Assembly: GCA_947846985.1 (NCBI GenBank)
Contig: CANTUZ010000011.1
Location: 15,240,096 to 15,304,095 of the forward strand
Length of the DNA: 64,000 nt
Direction: 5' to 3'
Origin: Fratercula arctica
Taxonomy: Eukaryota > Chordata > Aves > Charadriiformes > Alcidae
Of the stretch, positions 1-12,436 are shown piece by piece. Position 1 is the first letter of the stretch. Each line of letters begins with the position of its first letter. Below the pieces are notes generated by a model. It was not told the DNA's origin. It saw only the letters and a list, made by a program, of their open reading frames with translations, and ran no database searches. A program made the translations under genes and the position numbers.

Positions 1-174
1 GAGTCTTCAGTTGATGGAGTCTGTATTCAAAAGCAACTCCTGCAAATGAATGGGACTGTGGATGTTTATTGACTTTTGCCACACTAATAGCTATCCATAT
101 TTTTCTTCATTTTTTTTGTGACGTTACTGAACATCTGAACTCAATTTATAACAAGTGTTGCTGGGGAGTGTGGT

Positions 175-1465
175 CCGCTGGTGGGAGGGAACCATGAAGG
201 ACAACCAGGTGATCAGGCCCAGTCAGCATGGGTTCACGAAAGGCAGGTCCTGCTTGACAGACCTCCTTCTATGACAAGGTGACCCACTTAGTGGATGAGG
301 GAAAGGCTGTGGATGTTGTTTATCTGGACTTTAGTACGGCCTCTGATACAGTTTCCCATGGCATTCTCCTGGAGAAACTGACTGCTCATGGCTTGGAAGG
401 GTATACACTTCACGGGGTGAAACTCTGTCTGGATGGCTGGGCCCAAAGAGTGGTGGGGAATGGAGTTCAATCCAGTTGGTGGCTGGTCACAAGTGGTGTT
501 CCCCAGGGCTCGGTATTGGGGCCAGTTCTGTTTAATATCTTTATCAATCATCTGGACGAGGGGATTGAGTGCACCCTCACAAAGTTTGCAGAGGATACCA
601 AGTTGGGTAGGAGTGTTGATCTACTGGAGGGTAGGAAGGCTCTACAGAGGGGTCTGGACAGGCTGGATCAATGGGCCGAGGCCAATAGTTCAACAAGGCC
701 AAGTGCTGGGTCCTGCACTTGGGTCACACCAATCCCATGAACGCTGCAGGCTTGGGGCAGAGCGGCTGGAGAGCTGCTGACGGAAAAGGCCCTGGGGATG
801 TTGGTCGACAGCCAGCTGAATATGAGCCAGCAGTGTGCCCAGGCGGCCAAGAAGGCCACCAGCATCCTGGCCTGTGTCAGGAACAGTGTGGTGAGTAGGA
901 CTAGGGAAGTGATCGTCCCCCTGTGCTCGGCACTGGTGAGGCCCCACCTCAAGTGCTGTGTCCTGTTTTGAGCCCCTCACCACAGGAAAGACACTGAGGT
1001 GCTGGAGCGCGTCCAGAGAAGGGCAACGGAGCTGGTGAGGGGTCTGGAGCACAAGTCCTGTGAGGAGCGGCTGAGGGAGCTGGGGGTGTTCAGGCTGGAG
1101 AAAAGGAGGCTGAGGGGAGACCTTCTCGCTCCCTACAGCTGCCTGAAAGGAGGGTGCAGCCGGGGGGGGTCGGTCTCTTCTCCCAAGGAACAGGCGATGG
1201 GACAAGAGGAAACGGCCTCAAGTTGCACCAGGAGAGGTTTAGGCTGGATATTAGGAAAAATTTTTTATACTGAAAGTGTTATTAAGCATTGGAACAGGCT
1301 GCCCAGGGAAGCAGTTGAGTCACCATCCCTGGAGGTATTTAAAAGACATGTAGATGTGGTGCTGAGGGACACGGTTTAGTGGTGTTTTTTGTCAGAGTTA
1401 GGTTGATGGTTGGACTCGATGATCTGTAAGGTCCCTTCCAACCTGGACAATTCTATGATTCTATG
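175..1465 (+). mobile_element. CR1 LINE, 5'-truncated, with reverse transcriptase remnant
   Basis: This is the longest CR1 copy in the window. It runs from the reverse transcriptase region to the 3' end, finishing in two ATTCTATG octamers at 1450-1465, the CR1 tail signature. The 3' part carries the usual ending with a GGTTGGACTCGATGATC block. The 5' limit is estimated. It is in the same orientation as WNK2. Confidence 0.9.
279..1379 (+). pseudogene. CR1 reverse transcriptase remnant
   Basis: The fragment at 279-740 keeps RT motif A ([11 protein letters not shown]), motif B ([17 protein letters not shown]) and motif C read as FAEDTKL. In active CR1 enzymes motif C is FADDTKL; the first catalytic Asp is Glu here. 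The frame then breaks. A second fragment at 999-1379 keeps the C-terminal ERVQRRATELVRGLE and [18 protein letters not shown] type sequence. It is 5'-truncated, frameshifted and not functional. Confidence 0.85.
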
Positions 1466-2850
1466 GTGATGGAGAATGACTGAAACTGGAGGGTCTGTGA
1501 TGGGGGGAGTTAGCTTTGCCTGAACAGGGTGCAACAGAAAATACACAGCTTACTAACCTAGGATCTAAAAATGACATCAGCGTCGCTGCTGAATCCCAAA
1601 TTCTCGCTGTGAGGGCTGTGACTGATGCTGGTCTGGTTTAGTTACAGATTAGGGAAGGATTATAGGGTGGTTCATCAACCTGTTCCCACATTCCTTTGCA
1701 CGTTGTTAGGGAGGCTTTATTAAAAATGGATGCTACTTCATAAAAACTTTCCAATAGGCTTTTAAAAAGCAGTTTAATGTCTTTTTCCTTCTCGTTCCTC
1801 CTCTTCCCTGTCCCACTACCACCCTGAAAGTTACAAGGACAGCGTCCTGCTCTCTAACACCTTCTGCACCGGCCCAGGGCATGTAGAAATACACTTGTTC
1901 CCTTTTATGTCCCTTTCTTTTCTTTAGAGGATCATCTTCACAATCACATGAAATTATCTTCTTTGATTAGTCTCATAAGATATTATTTCACCTAACAGTC
2001 TTCCGGCTGTCTGAGTTTTCTTGGGCAGCTGCTTTGTGCAGCAGTGACATGGTTGGGTTCATTGGTTTCATCCCAATGAACCTGAGATGAAAATCAGGGA
2101 AATAGAGGAAAATGAGGTAGCATCTAGTGAGAAGAGATGAAAAGGCAGTTTATAACTTCTTGTACAATAATTGTTAGTTTCTGATTCTTAGCAATGACTG
2201 ATAACTTGTGGTCTTTCTGACTGCCTTGTTGACGCTTAGCTACCCTAATTCTGATGTTGTGGTTTAGCAGTACACATGCTGTAAATGCTTTTTAAAAAAA
2301 ACTTTGATAAAATTTATATATTATGTCTCTTATGCATGCCGAAGTAACCACTGTTCTAGTTGTGTTACCTCTGATTTTTAGAGCTAAAATTGTAATTTAT
2401 GAATTCTCTGGTAGACGGAGGCAAAAGTCATTAAAGCATTTCCACTAAGCTATTTTTTGTGTGCAGAGAGAACTCTAATTTCTAATGAACTGTGACCTTT
2501 GTACCTTAAGTGATATATAATGTATATTTCAAAATGGATTTCTGTCAGCGGGTAACAAATGAAATTATCTTGTAGCTGGAGTCCTCGGTACCTTATAAGT
2601 TGTGAACCCCCTGTGAAGGTGCTCCTCACAGTTTGGTTCTTTTTGAATGTGCTTTTCTTTGGATTTTACAGCTGCTAGGGTCATGCTTTCTCTGCACTCT
2701 TTCCTTCAGTGGGGGGAATGAGAGAATTTCTCTTTCATATCAATTTTCCTGAAAAATCAAAGTTGCTTTGTTTCTGTGGGTCACTACCCCGATTTACTTG
2801 CTAACTGTATTGTGGACAACAGGGGAGACGTGCACACACACAGCATCAGT

Positions 2851-2952
2851 GCAGCAACCTGGTCTAGATGAGGGTGTCCCTTCTCATTGCAGGAGTGTTG
2901 GACTAGATGACCTTTAAGGGTCCCTTCAAACCAAAACTATTATGTGACTCTA
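2851..2952 (+). mobile_element. CR1 3' fragment
   Basis: About 100 bp of a diverged CR1 3' end is recognisable from GCAACCTGGTCTAGATGAGG through GTTGGACTAGATGACC and the GGTCCCTTC block. The octamer tail is degraded. Confidence 0.75.
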
Positions 2953-3368
2953 TAATTTCCTGAAGAAACAAAGGCTGAAAAGCAGTCTTTGAATTTTTTT
3001 TCTGACAACCACTAGAAATAACTAGACGGGATGAGTTTTCTTAGGCTTGTTTTGCTCTTCAGAAGTTTATTAAGTCTGTGAAATATGCAAAACGTCCTCC
3101 AGACTGGGGACGAGTGCTGTAAGGAGAGCTGCAGCCTGTGCTGACGGCATGCGTCCTGAAAAGATGCTGCTCCGCTCCTCTGGAGTGGTCTCATGGAGCT
3201 GGAGGAAGGTTGCTGGACCAGAGGTGTGCTGGGGAAGCAGCAGGTCCTGCTGGGTCCCAGTGCTGCTGGAGCAGTGCTCTAGAGGGGCAGTGATCTTCTG
3301 CATCCCGCTGACAGCCTGCCAAAAGACAGTGAGCTGCGTTATTTATAGTACTGGCAGAGTTCTATTGG

Positions 3369-4161
3369 GCAGGCTGGAGAGGTGGGCCTGTGCAAACCTC
3401 ATGAGGTTCAACAAGGCCACGCGCAAGGTCCTGCATGTGAGTCAGGGCAATCCCAAGCACAGATACAGGCTGGGCAGAGAATGGATGGAGGGAGCCCTGA
3501 GGAGAAGGACTTGGGGGTGTTGGCGGATGAGAAGCATGTGACCCAGCAATGTGTGCTGGCAGCCCAAAAAACCACCTGCATCCTGGACTGTGTGGGCAGC
3601 AGGGCGAGGGGGGGGACTCTGCCCCTCTGCTCCGCTCTGTGAGACCCCCCTGCAGTGCTGCCTCCAGCTCTGGGGTACCAACAGCAGAAGGACACGGAGC
3701 TGTTGCAGTGGGGCCAGAGGAGGCCACAGAGATGCTGGGAGGGCTGGAGCCCCTCTGCTGTGAGGACAGGCTGAGAGAGTTGGGGGGGTTCAGCCTGGAG
3801 AAGAGAAGGCTCCAGGGAGACCTTGGAACCCCTTCCAGTCCCTAAAGGGGCTCCAGGAAAGCTGGGGAGGGACTCTGGATCAGGGAGGGGAGCCATGGGA
3901 CGAGGGGGAATGGTTTTGAATGGAAAGAGGGGAGATTTAGATGAGATCTGAGGAAGAAATTCTTTGCTGTGAGGGTGGTGAGCCCCTGTCCCAGGTTGCC
4001 CAGAGAAGCTGTGGCTGCCCCATCCCTGGAGGTGTTCAAGGCCAGGTTGGACGGGGCTCTGAGCAACCTGGTGTGGTAGGAGGTGTCCCTGCCCAGGGCA
4101 GGGGGTTGGAACTAGATGGTCTTTAAAGGTCCCTTCCCACTCAAAGCATTCTGATTGTATG
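3369..4161 (+). mobile_element. CR1 LINE 3' portion
   Basis: The copy spans the C-terminal RT region and the untranslated 3' end, with the blocks TGAGGTTCAACAAGGCCA, AGGCTGAGAGAGTTGG and CCCTGGAGGTGTTCAAGGCC and a final degraded octamer pair. Its middle (about 3610-3995) is almost identical to the copy at 18498 and close to the one at 58035. Open frames read from it on either strand are remnants or shadows. Confidence 0.9.
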
Positions 4162-4572
4162 CTACAAAGAACACATTTATACAATAACGGGTGGGTGATT
4201 ATGCAGTCTGCATGAAGAACGCAGTAGAGTGCTTCAAGTCTGTTTTAAAGTCATTTCCCAACCTGGATGAATTAAGTAAAAACTACTCCTTGTTTATCAT
4301 CATTGCATCAATTCTGAACAGCATTTATTAAGTTTTTCCATCAACCTACTGCAGTTTTGCATGTATTTTTCGCAGAGGATACATATTTAAGGGTCGGAAC
4401 GAACTATAATCTATGACAAAGCAGAGTGTTTAATTGTGTGAATGGAGAAATGGAAGGACTGGTTTAACCAGAAGATCTTAAACATACTTAAATGTTAATT
4501 ACTCTTATAGGTCTAAGACAGATGAATAATTGCTCATGAAAGCCTATTCACCCGTTTTAATAAGCTCAGTTT

Positions 4573-4590
4573 AAAAAAAAAAAAAAAAAA
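4573..4590 (+). repeat. Poly(A) run, 18 nt
   Basis: An uninterrupted A run followed by GGGAAAAACAAAAAAG. No retroposed gene was seen just upstream. Confidence 0.9.
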
Positions 4591-5689
4591 GGGAAAAACA
4601 AAAAAAGCTGCATGCCACCTCTCAGGTGCTCATGTACCAAAGTTTTAAAATCCCCGAACCAAGGTTTATGCGTTTGTTTCAATAAGCATTGTGTTCAGTT
4701 TGTGTTTTAAACATGCTAGGTATTTTGAAATGTAGTAACATTCCCAGAGCAGCAGCTTTTATTCTTTGGTCTGCTCAAAATTACTGTGCAAATTTACCTG
4801 GTTTTAAAATAATTCCCTGCACTGATAGTGGTGTGATGATAGCAGGTCTCCAGAGTGTTATTTCTCTTGCAAGATTGAAGTGAACAAATTTTTTTTTAAT
4901 TGAAGAGAGATAATGAAAGCAACTATATACAGTATACAGCAGTGGCAGCATGTAAGCCTGTACCAGACCTGTAATTTCACCAAAGGAAAACACCTTGCAA
5001 TCAGCATATTTGTAAATATATATATTTTTACAACATAGCTAGAGAGTCAGCGGTTCGGTTGATTGACTTCTCCTTAACCCTAGATGTGGAGGTGAAAATA
5101 TATCTTCAAATGCTTCCCCTGCTTTTCAGAGAAAAATCCAGTAATTCTCCCTTTCTTTAAGAAACCATTTTAAGGAACATTATACCTGCTCGCTGTGTTC
5201 ATTTTGTAGTGTTAAGACTTGTTAAATAGCTGATATGTGATATATCTGGTACTAATACTGCAAGCGGAGTGGGGAATTCATTAAGTAATGGTGGTGGTGT
5301 GATTTGGATTACTTTGCTCTCACCTGTTGAGTTGCTGTTTGCTTACATATTCATGGCAAATGTTTGCCGTTTGTTTGCTTGGTTTTATGGCATTTCCATA
5401 AGATGGGTGTGAGAGTTACTTTAAAAAAAAACAAAAAATGTGCAATAGTAATCATAAGGAGGATAAAATGTTTGTACAGATGACATAAATGCAAGAATCT
5501 AAAATTGTCAATGTCCTCCTAAATTTAGCAACTATTAAGTAAGATTGTCAGAGTGAAAATTATTCTTTGTTAAAATACTCTTTAAAGTATGTGGATTTTT
5601 AAAATTAATTGCAGTATGTGGCACTCCTAATTGTAGTGGTGCAGAATATATAATGTAGTTCTGGTAGGCAAAGCATGCCTGAATGATTT

Positions 5690-5711
5690 AAAAAAAAAAA
5701 AAAAAAAAAAA
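5690..5711 (+). repeat. Poly(A) run, 22 nt
   Basis: An uninterrupted A run in AT-rich intron sequence, without a recognisable retrocopy upstream. Confidence 0.9.
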
Positions 5712-6715
5712 TTTGTCTTTAGTTTGTGAATTCTCAAGTGCTGTCTTTATAAAGTACCTGGAGCGTACTGGGGTGTGGAGTTCTACCAAAGCCTTGCTTT
5801 TACAAATATTTTAACTGTCTTTACACTGTAACTGATACATCAGCTTTCTCTTGAATACAGTGTATAAGGTGGTGCTGGTCATGTGCTGCCATAGGAGAAG
5901 ATGCTAGAAAGTTGAGAAATTTGATCCTGAAAATGAAATTGCAACTCCAAGGAGGGCTGTGCTAACGCTCTTCTTACATTGCAGTCAACAAACTGTTCTT
6001 AGAATTTCTAATTTTGAAAACTTCTGAAAACCAAGCTTTAAAATATTTTAAGTAGATCACTTTGACACATAAGAAGTTTTGCTTCGATCTTAAAAATGCT
6101 CTGGTGTTTTTGTATGGGATGATAATCCGTATCTAGATGTTGATGTTTTATTATTATTACTTTTATTTATGATATTAAAACCATTGAGTTATCTGGAAAT
6201 TGTGTGAATCTGCTGGCAAGATTAATCCGGCCTCCTGCTGCAACAAGTCCTTTGCTGAATACTTCTGAGCAACCTTTTTTGAGATAACCAGAATTTAACT
6301 ACAGCTACTTGGAACCTCTTGGAGTTCCAACTTGTATGCTTTTAGTCTTTCAGACTAAAATTTAGCCTTTTAAACCAAAAATACATCTTTTAGGAAAAGA
6401 GTGATATTTGCAGTAAATCAAATTATATTTGTTTTGAGAGTGTTGATATAAAAGGAGTGGTCTTTGAAAACTTTCTCCTCTAGAGCTTGATGAAAACCAA
6501 GCTTTTGTCAAAGTAAAAGGCTCAGCACAGTGTGCTGACAGCGATTAATTCTCACGGAGAGAATTAATCTCTTTTTGCTCTTTTTGCACTGTGGCAGAGA
6601 AATGCAGAGAAATGCTACAACCAGGTTAATTGAAAGAGCGGAAGGGGGTAAGGAGAAATTTTCTGGATTTAATGTTATAGCTGGGGGAAAGAGCAGGAAT
6701 GGCTGATCCAGTGTG

Positions 6716-7275
6716 TGCTGTGCCTCCCCCTCTCCCACTCTGCTCTGTCTTGGTGAGGCTGCATCTGGAGTGCTGTGTCCAGTTCTGGGCTCCCCGGTTC
6801 AAGAAGGACAGGGAACTGCTGGAGAGGGGACAGCAAAGGGCTACAAAGATGATGAGGGGACTGGAACATCTCTCTTATGAAGAAAGGCTGAGGGATTTGG
6901 GTTGTTTCAGTCTGGAAAAAAGACGACTGAGGGGGGATCTTATCAACGCTTATAAATACTTCAAGGGTGGGTGTCAGGAGGATGGGGCCAGGCTCTTTTC
7001 AGTGGTGCCCAGAGACAGGACAAGGGGTAATGGGCACAAACTTGAGCATAGGAAGTTCCACCTAAACATGAGGAGGAACTTCTTTCCTGTGAGGGTGGCA
7101 GAGCCCTGGCACAGGCTGCCCAGAGAGGTGGTGGAGTCTCCGTCTCTGGAGACATTCCAAACCCACTTGGACGCGTTCCTGTGCCACCTGCTCTGGGTGA
7201 CCCTGCTCTGGCAGGGGGTTGGACTGGGTGATCTCCAGAGGTCCCTTCCAACCCCGACCCTTCTGTGATTCTGTG
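6716..7275 (+). mobile_element. CR1 LINE 3' portion, second subfamily
   Basis: The copy holds TTGGTGAGGCTGCATCTGG, a long intact C-terminal RT frame ([20 protein letters not shown], 6699-7268) and the 3' end GGACTGGGTGATCTCCAGAG with octamer tail TTCTGTGATTCTGTG. The wording differs from the 3369 copy, so it is a different CR1 subfamily. The 189-codon frame running almost to the 3' end suggests limited decay. Confidence 0.9.
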
Positions 7276-8337
7276 CTGCTTCCTGAATAGGAAATGTGTG
7301 TTGTGTCTCGATAGCCAACGGCCTGTAATGTGTGCTGGGAGCTAGCGCCAAAAAGCTCATTTAATAACATACATTTTACATGTATATTATTAGAGGAGGA
7401 AATAATGTCTTTTTCTCATGGAAAAATGTCTTGGGAGAAAGGGGTGTGATGAGAACAATTTCTTTAGCCAGCCTCATCTCAGTTTTCAGGGAGAAAATTC
7501 CCAGACTTTCACTTGAGTTTCTCCTGCTCTAGAAAAGGCTACGTGAATTAAAGATAGTTAAGAAGTTACCCTAGAGTTGTGGGTTTGTTTTTTTTTTCCT
7601 TTTAAAGTTCAATAGGTAAGGCGGTTTATTTCTTATGCCTGTATTTTCTGGTTCCTTTCAGAAGCTGCAGATGAACTAGTCTTTTCGCATGGCAGCCTCC
7701 GTAGATGAAAGTTGGAAATACTAAACCCTATTCCACCTGAGCCTGCCAGGCGTATTGAAAAGTTTGGTTGTATGTGTTCAAGTTGCTCCATCTTATCTCC
7801 ATGTGAAATGTCTTAATTTTATGGTGCATGGACTTGGTGCTTGTTTCTTTTTGTCTACTTGCTGGTGCTGAAAGCTTGCCGCCAGGAGTGCACCGCAGGG
7901 GGGCTTTGGGTCTGTCACAGCAGGACCAGGAGCTGCTCTTGGTCATCTGTAGGGTGGGAAGCTGGGAGATCTGTGCATTGCATCTGTAGGCCAAACCTCT
8001 GTTGACGTATTTATTTCCTCTCCTATTTTTGTCTCTTACATTTGAAACCATTTTTATTCAGGGTAATGTTCTGAAGGACTTAATGCAGTTAATAGACTTT
8101 AAAAAAAAACAACAAAAAAACCCAAATAAACAACCAAAACCAAAACATCCTATTGGGATTGAAAGGTCATCACAGAGCTTTTAATTTGAAGTCCAACCAA
8201 GCAGACGTGGTATTTAATCCATCTTTCCCTGGAACAGCAGCCACCATATAAAAGCCATAATAAGAAAATTACTAGTTACATCCTCTTCTCAGTCTAACTG
8301 AATATCCTCTAAACTAATACATTCCTTGAAATGTAGC

Positions 8338-8384
8338 TTCTTTTTGGTTTTTTTTTTTTTCTTTTTTTTTTTTTTTTCTTTTAG
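8338..8384 (+). repeat. T-rich run
   Basis: A T-rich tract with a few G and C interruptions, ending in TCTTTTAG. It resembles a polypyrimidine tract plus acceptor, but no coding exon follows. Confidence 0.85.
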
Positions 8385-8776
8385 GTTTCTGGTAAATAAT
8401 GAGAGGCTGTCCTGGTTTACCCAGGATATCTAGCTGTGCTTCATCAGTTTATTTCCCGCTAGTTATTCTTCCAGATGGGTATCCCTATTGCAAAGGCATC
8501 CCGATTTACTAATGTCACATAAAATATTTACATTATATTACCTGAATTCTGAGAAGACCTATTCCTATAATTTATTCCAAGTCCAATTTCAAGCTAGTTA
8601 AGCTCTGTTGAGTTATTCGAATTAAGAAATGGTTTTTGTTCTGGATTTAAGTGCACATCTTTTATTTATTTTCTTTTTTAAAGAGATAATATGTATTCTC
8701 AGCATTTGTTTTTCACATCTTTTTTTAGATTGAAACATTCCTGAATTTCTTTCTCAAGAGTCCGCAAATTTATTGG

Positions 8777-8797
8777 GTGAGGAAATCCTTTCCTCAC
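8777..8797. repeat. Short perfect inverted repeat
   Basis: GTGAGGAAA and TTTCCTCAC form a perfect 9-bp stem with a 3-nt TCC loop, just before a tandem repeat. Confidence 0.85.
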
Positions 8798-8802
8798 TTT
8801 AC

Positions 8803-8863
8803 ATAATAATTTAAATAAGCTATTATGTCTCAAATAATAATTTAAGTAACTTATTATGTGTCA
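8803..8863. repeat. Two-copy tandem repeat, period 31
   Basis: Two units (8803-8832 and 8834-8863) share ATAATAATTTAA-TAA and TTATTATGT-TCA with a few substitutions. It is AT-rich. Confidence 0.8.
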
Positions 8864-10370
8864 ATTCAAACTTTTACTATAAAGAAAGGAAAGCACATAA
8901 TAATACTTAACTGTATGGTATAATGCTGTACAGTTAATGAAGAATCTTCTATATGAAGTTAAAAATATGAAGCCCCCACCGAGTAGATTCTTCTATGATA
9001 AAAGAACACTATTTCTCAGCTGGTGCAAATGAAGAGAGATCGGCTCTGGAGGAATTTATTCAGGTATCTTTTTTTCAGGTATCTTTTATTTCCTTTGCTC
9101 TTCTGCTGGCATAGGTAACCAGGTGAATCATTTGAGCTGTTTGGGAACAGGGAAGCCTAAGAGAGCCTCTGTGAAAATCCAGCTGCAGCTTAGGCTGCAG
9201 TTGGACTTTTTTTTGCCCCTCCAGGGCTTGTTTCTGCAGAGGCTGTTTCTCTTGGTGGGCAAGCTTTGAAATCATGGCCGTGTGTGGTATTAAGGCAAGG
9301 TGATGATTCACAAGGGTGAGTCCCTAACGTTCCTTCCTCTCAAAATTGCTGTCAACGGACATGGGAAAATGTGGTAAAGCTGATATTGGAGACATTTGTC
9401 CTCATGCAGAGGTACAGTTCCATAATACGGATGTAAAGGACAAGTTGTGCTGTTGTCTGTGAGCGAATTGTAGGGCAACTGCAGTGTGCCTGGTTGGGAA
9501 AGGCGGGCTCAACATCTAACGCCAATACACAAGGTGAGGGGAATGTGATTATTCCAGACTTTGTTTGTTTGATCCCCAAATGTTCATGTAATATTCACTA
9601 CTCGCTCTTTATGCACAGCAGAGGGAAAAAGCAATTCAGGAAAGAGTTAATTAAGGTCTCTAGATGAGTGAGCCATGCAAGTGGCACTGCCTGCATCTGC
9701 CTCGGGCACACCAAGGGCTTTCTGCCCTGCTGGCTTGCCCATGGCTGAGTTGTCCTCATGGGCTAGACCTTGAACCTGATACACACCCAGCTGCTGGCAG
9801 GGTGAATTTGGCCACTGCTGGAAATCACCTTGCACCGGTCTGGTGTTTTGTTTTGGTTTTTCCCGGGAGTTAAAGAGTGAATAACATAATGTCAGTGCAG
9901 CAGAAAATTGGGAAGGCACTCTGTTTTCCATGGGAAGATAAACTGTACGAATGGAGGCTTGCAAGACGGATGACTCGGGGACACAGCAGGACATGGGGGG
10001 AGGAGAGGAATGAGGGGTTTGGGCTTGCAGCTCAGAAAGCCAACCATATTCTGGGCTGCATCCCCAGCAGCGTGGCCAGCAGGGTGGGGGGAGGGGATTG
10101 TGCCCCTCTGCTCTGCTCTGGGGAGGCCCCACCTGGAGTACTGCATCTAGCTCTGGGGCCACCAACATAAGAAGGACATGGACCTGCTGGAGAGGATCCA
10201 GAGGAGGCCACGGAGATGCTCTGAGGGCTGGAGCCCCTCTGCTGTGAGGACAGTCTGAGAGAGCTGGGGGGGTTCAGCCTGGAGAAGAGAAGACTCTGGG
10301 GTGACCTTATAGCAGCCTTCCAATATCTGATGGGGGCCTACAAGAAAGCTGGGGAGGGACTTTTTACAAG

Positions 10371-10375
10371 GGCAT
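10371..10375. repeat. Target-site duplication, left copy
   Basis: GGCAT repeats directly at 10734-10738, bracketing the LTR. A 5-bp duplication fits ERVL-like elements more than the 6 bp of alpha- or betaretrovirus-like ones. Confidence 0.85.
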
Positions 10376-10733
10376 TGTCGTGGTTTGGCCTCAGACGGCA
10401 ACAAAGAACCACGTGCCGCTCGCTCGGGTCTTCCCAATACGGGAAGGATCAGAAGAAAAAGGCAAGACTCTTGGGTTGAGACAAAGGCAGTTTAACAGAA
10501 CAGCAAAGGGAACAAGAAAAACAGCAACAATAACACGGATAGAGGAATATAGAAACACGATTATGGAACTGCCGCTCCCCGCCACTCACCAACCAGACCC
10601 GGGACGCCCCAGCCCGCTCCAAGCGGCGACTTCCTGCCCCCTCCCCTGGCAGCTCAGGGTGGGCATGGCTCACATGGCATGGAATACCCGTGTCCTGGGG
10701 AGAATTAACCCTATCCCCGCCGGAACCAGGACA
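10376..10733 (-). mobile_element. Solo LTR (avian ERV) nested in CR1
   Basis: The 358-bp insertion has TG...CA ends, imperfect terminal inverted repeats (TGTCGTGGTTT against AACCAGGACA) and a perfect 5-bp duplication GGCAT at 10371-10375 and 10734-10738. On the minus strand it reads in the usual avian LTR order: TGTCCTGGTT start, GGGTTAATTCTCCCC, GGTATTCCATGCCATGTGA, a CTGCCTTTGTCTCAACCC block, and the GGCCAAACCACGACA end. No internal retroviral sequence is present, so it is a solo LTR left by recombination between two LTRs. Confidence 0.88.
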
Positions 10734-12436
10734 GGCATGTAGTGATAGGATGAGCCTTAATGGCTTCACACTGGAAGAGGGGAGATTTAGATGAGATATT
10801 GGGAAGAAATTTTTCACTCTGAGGATGGTGAGCCCCTGGCCCAGGTTGCCCAGAGAAGCTGTGGCTGCCCTATCCCTGGAGGTGTTCAAGGCCAGGTTGG
10901 ATGGGGGCTTGGAGCAGCCTGGTCTGGTGGGAGGTGTCCCTGCCCAGGGCAGGGGGCGTGGAACTAGATGGTCCTTAAGGTCCCTTCCAACCCAAACCAT
11001 TCTGTGATTCTATGAAATGGGGATTGGCGATTGTGGAGAAGGAGAAACCCAGGGGCTGGGAACTGTGGGCGAAGTGCAGTCAGAGCTGGGGATGCCACCC
11101 TGACCCCTCTCCTGGGATTGTCTGAGTCCTGTCCTTGCTTCTTCACCAGAGCTGAAGCTGGCTTGTTTCTTTAATGTGAGCTGGGGCTTGGAGGATTTCT
11201 CCCCTCTGGGTAACGTTTTGACTGATTACTCTTTCTTGTTACTTATGCATTACAGTTGCTGTCACTCATGGCAAAGCTCTGAGCCCTCCTTTCTGTCTTT
11301 CTGGCGTGGCATGGGATCTGTGCTGCTCTTCAGCTGTTTTTCTGAGCAGCACCTTTTCTGTCTGACCTGTGGTGGGAGTTGAACGTGGGCATCTCATCAC
11401 AAAGCAGTGGTGCTGGGGGGGAAATGCAAACGCGGGAGGCTGAGCTTGCTCAGACCTATGGCTGTGAGCACAGGCGCTGGGAAAGGAGGATGCCCTGATG
11501 AGAATGATCAGCACAATCCCCTCTGAGGCGTTGGTTTAGGAGGGCATCTAATTGGGATGTATGAGCCTCTTCAAGCCTTTCTGAAAAACTGTTCCTGTTA
11601 AAAGATTAATATCCCAAGTACTGCAGTGCCTACAGGCTTTTCTGGATTTTTCCTCTAATTAGAGTGCCTTGTCCCATGGTTCTAAGGTAGAGCAAGTGCG
11701 CTGACATACCTGAAAGGTTTTCTAGAAAATGGATTCGAGCAGTATTGTGTTCCAGATCCCGCAGATAAACTAAATCAACAGCTCAAAGTTTGAACAGTCG
11801 TATTAACCTCAGCTGGCTGCTGACCGTTGAAATGCTGTCTCTTTTTCAGATTTAACCTTAATTAGGAATCTGTGAAGCAACCTACTGAGTTTCTGCTCTT
11901 CCCGAAAGTGGGGATATGTTCCCCGATCTCACAATCTTAATATACATAATGTTGGTCAATTCCCTTGCATAACTAACTGCATGTTGTCCAGTGCAAACCA
12001 CTTCGTGCATCTCAAATCCAGAAAGATGTGGGCTAGTCGCTCAGAATCCAGCGCCTGGTTACAACAGCACGCAGAGATCTTGAGTACGTGGCTGGTGGTG
12101 AGAGATGCTTTGTCCAGTCTGGGGAGGAGGTGACTGAGATAAAGATGTTGAAGATAAAGGTACTTGAAGAATAGTATCTGAAAAAAACCTGAATAATAAT
12201 AACAATGAAAAAAAAAGAATCGTGTTTGAAAAAAAATTATTTAGAAATCCTTGCCCGTCTTGGAGCAAGGGAGTAGACTAGTGGTATTTCCTGGTGACTT
12301 CCAGACCCACTTGCTGCGATTGTCTTATTCTATTCTCTGGCATTGGTCACATATTCAGGGTTACAAGATTTGCATTTGTATTGATTTGTTGAGTCTTGTG
12401 AGTGCTGTTATTTCAGTCGGCACATGGTTTATGTAA

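Larger units (their letters stand above)
10000..11014 (+). mobile_element. CR1 LINE 3' portion split by a solo LTR
   Basis: The CR1 runs from about 10000 to 10375, is interrupted by an LTR (10376-10733), and resumes from the duplicated GGCAT to the octamer tail (TTCTGTGATTCTATG) at 11014. The joined flanks read GGGCATGTAGTGATAGGA, the expected CR1 sequence at that point. The 5' boundary is approximate. Confidence 0.9.

Noticed and set aside
3408..4184. 258-codon minus-strand open frame
   Set aside because: It is the antisense of the GC-rich CR1 copy at 3369-4161.
6699..7268. 189-codon plus-strand open frame
   Set aside because: It is the C-terminal reverse transcriptase remnant of the CR1 copy at 6716-7275, not a host gene.
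8338..8384. Strong polypyrimidine tract ending in TTTTAG, resembling an acceptor
   Set aside because: The following sequence has no open frame like WNK exon 1 or 2 and no donor at a plausible distance.
9647..10168. 173-codon minus-strand open frame
   Set aside because: Half of it is antisense CR1 and the rest resembles no protein family.
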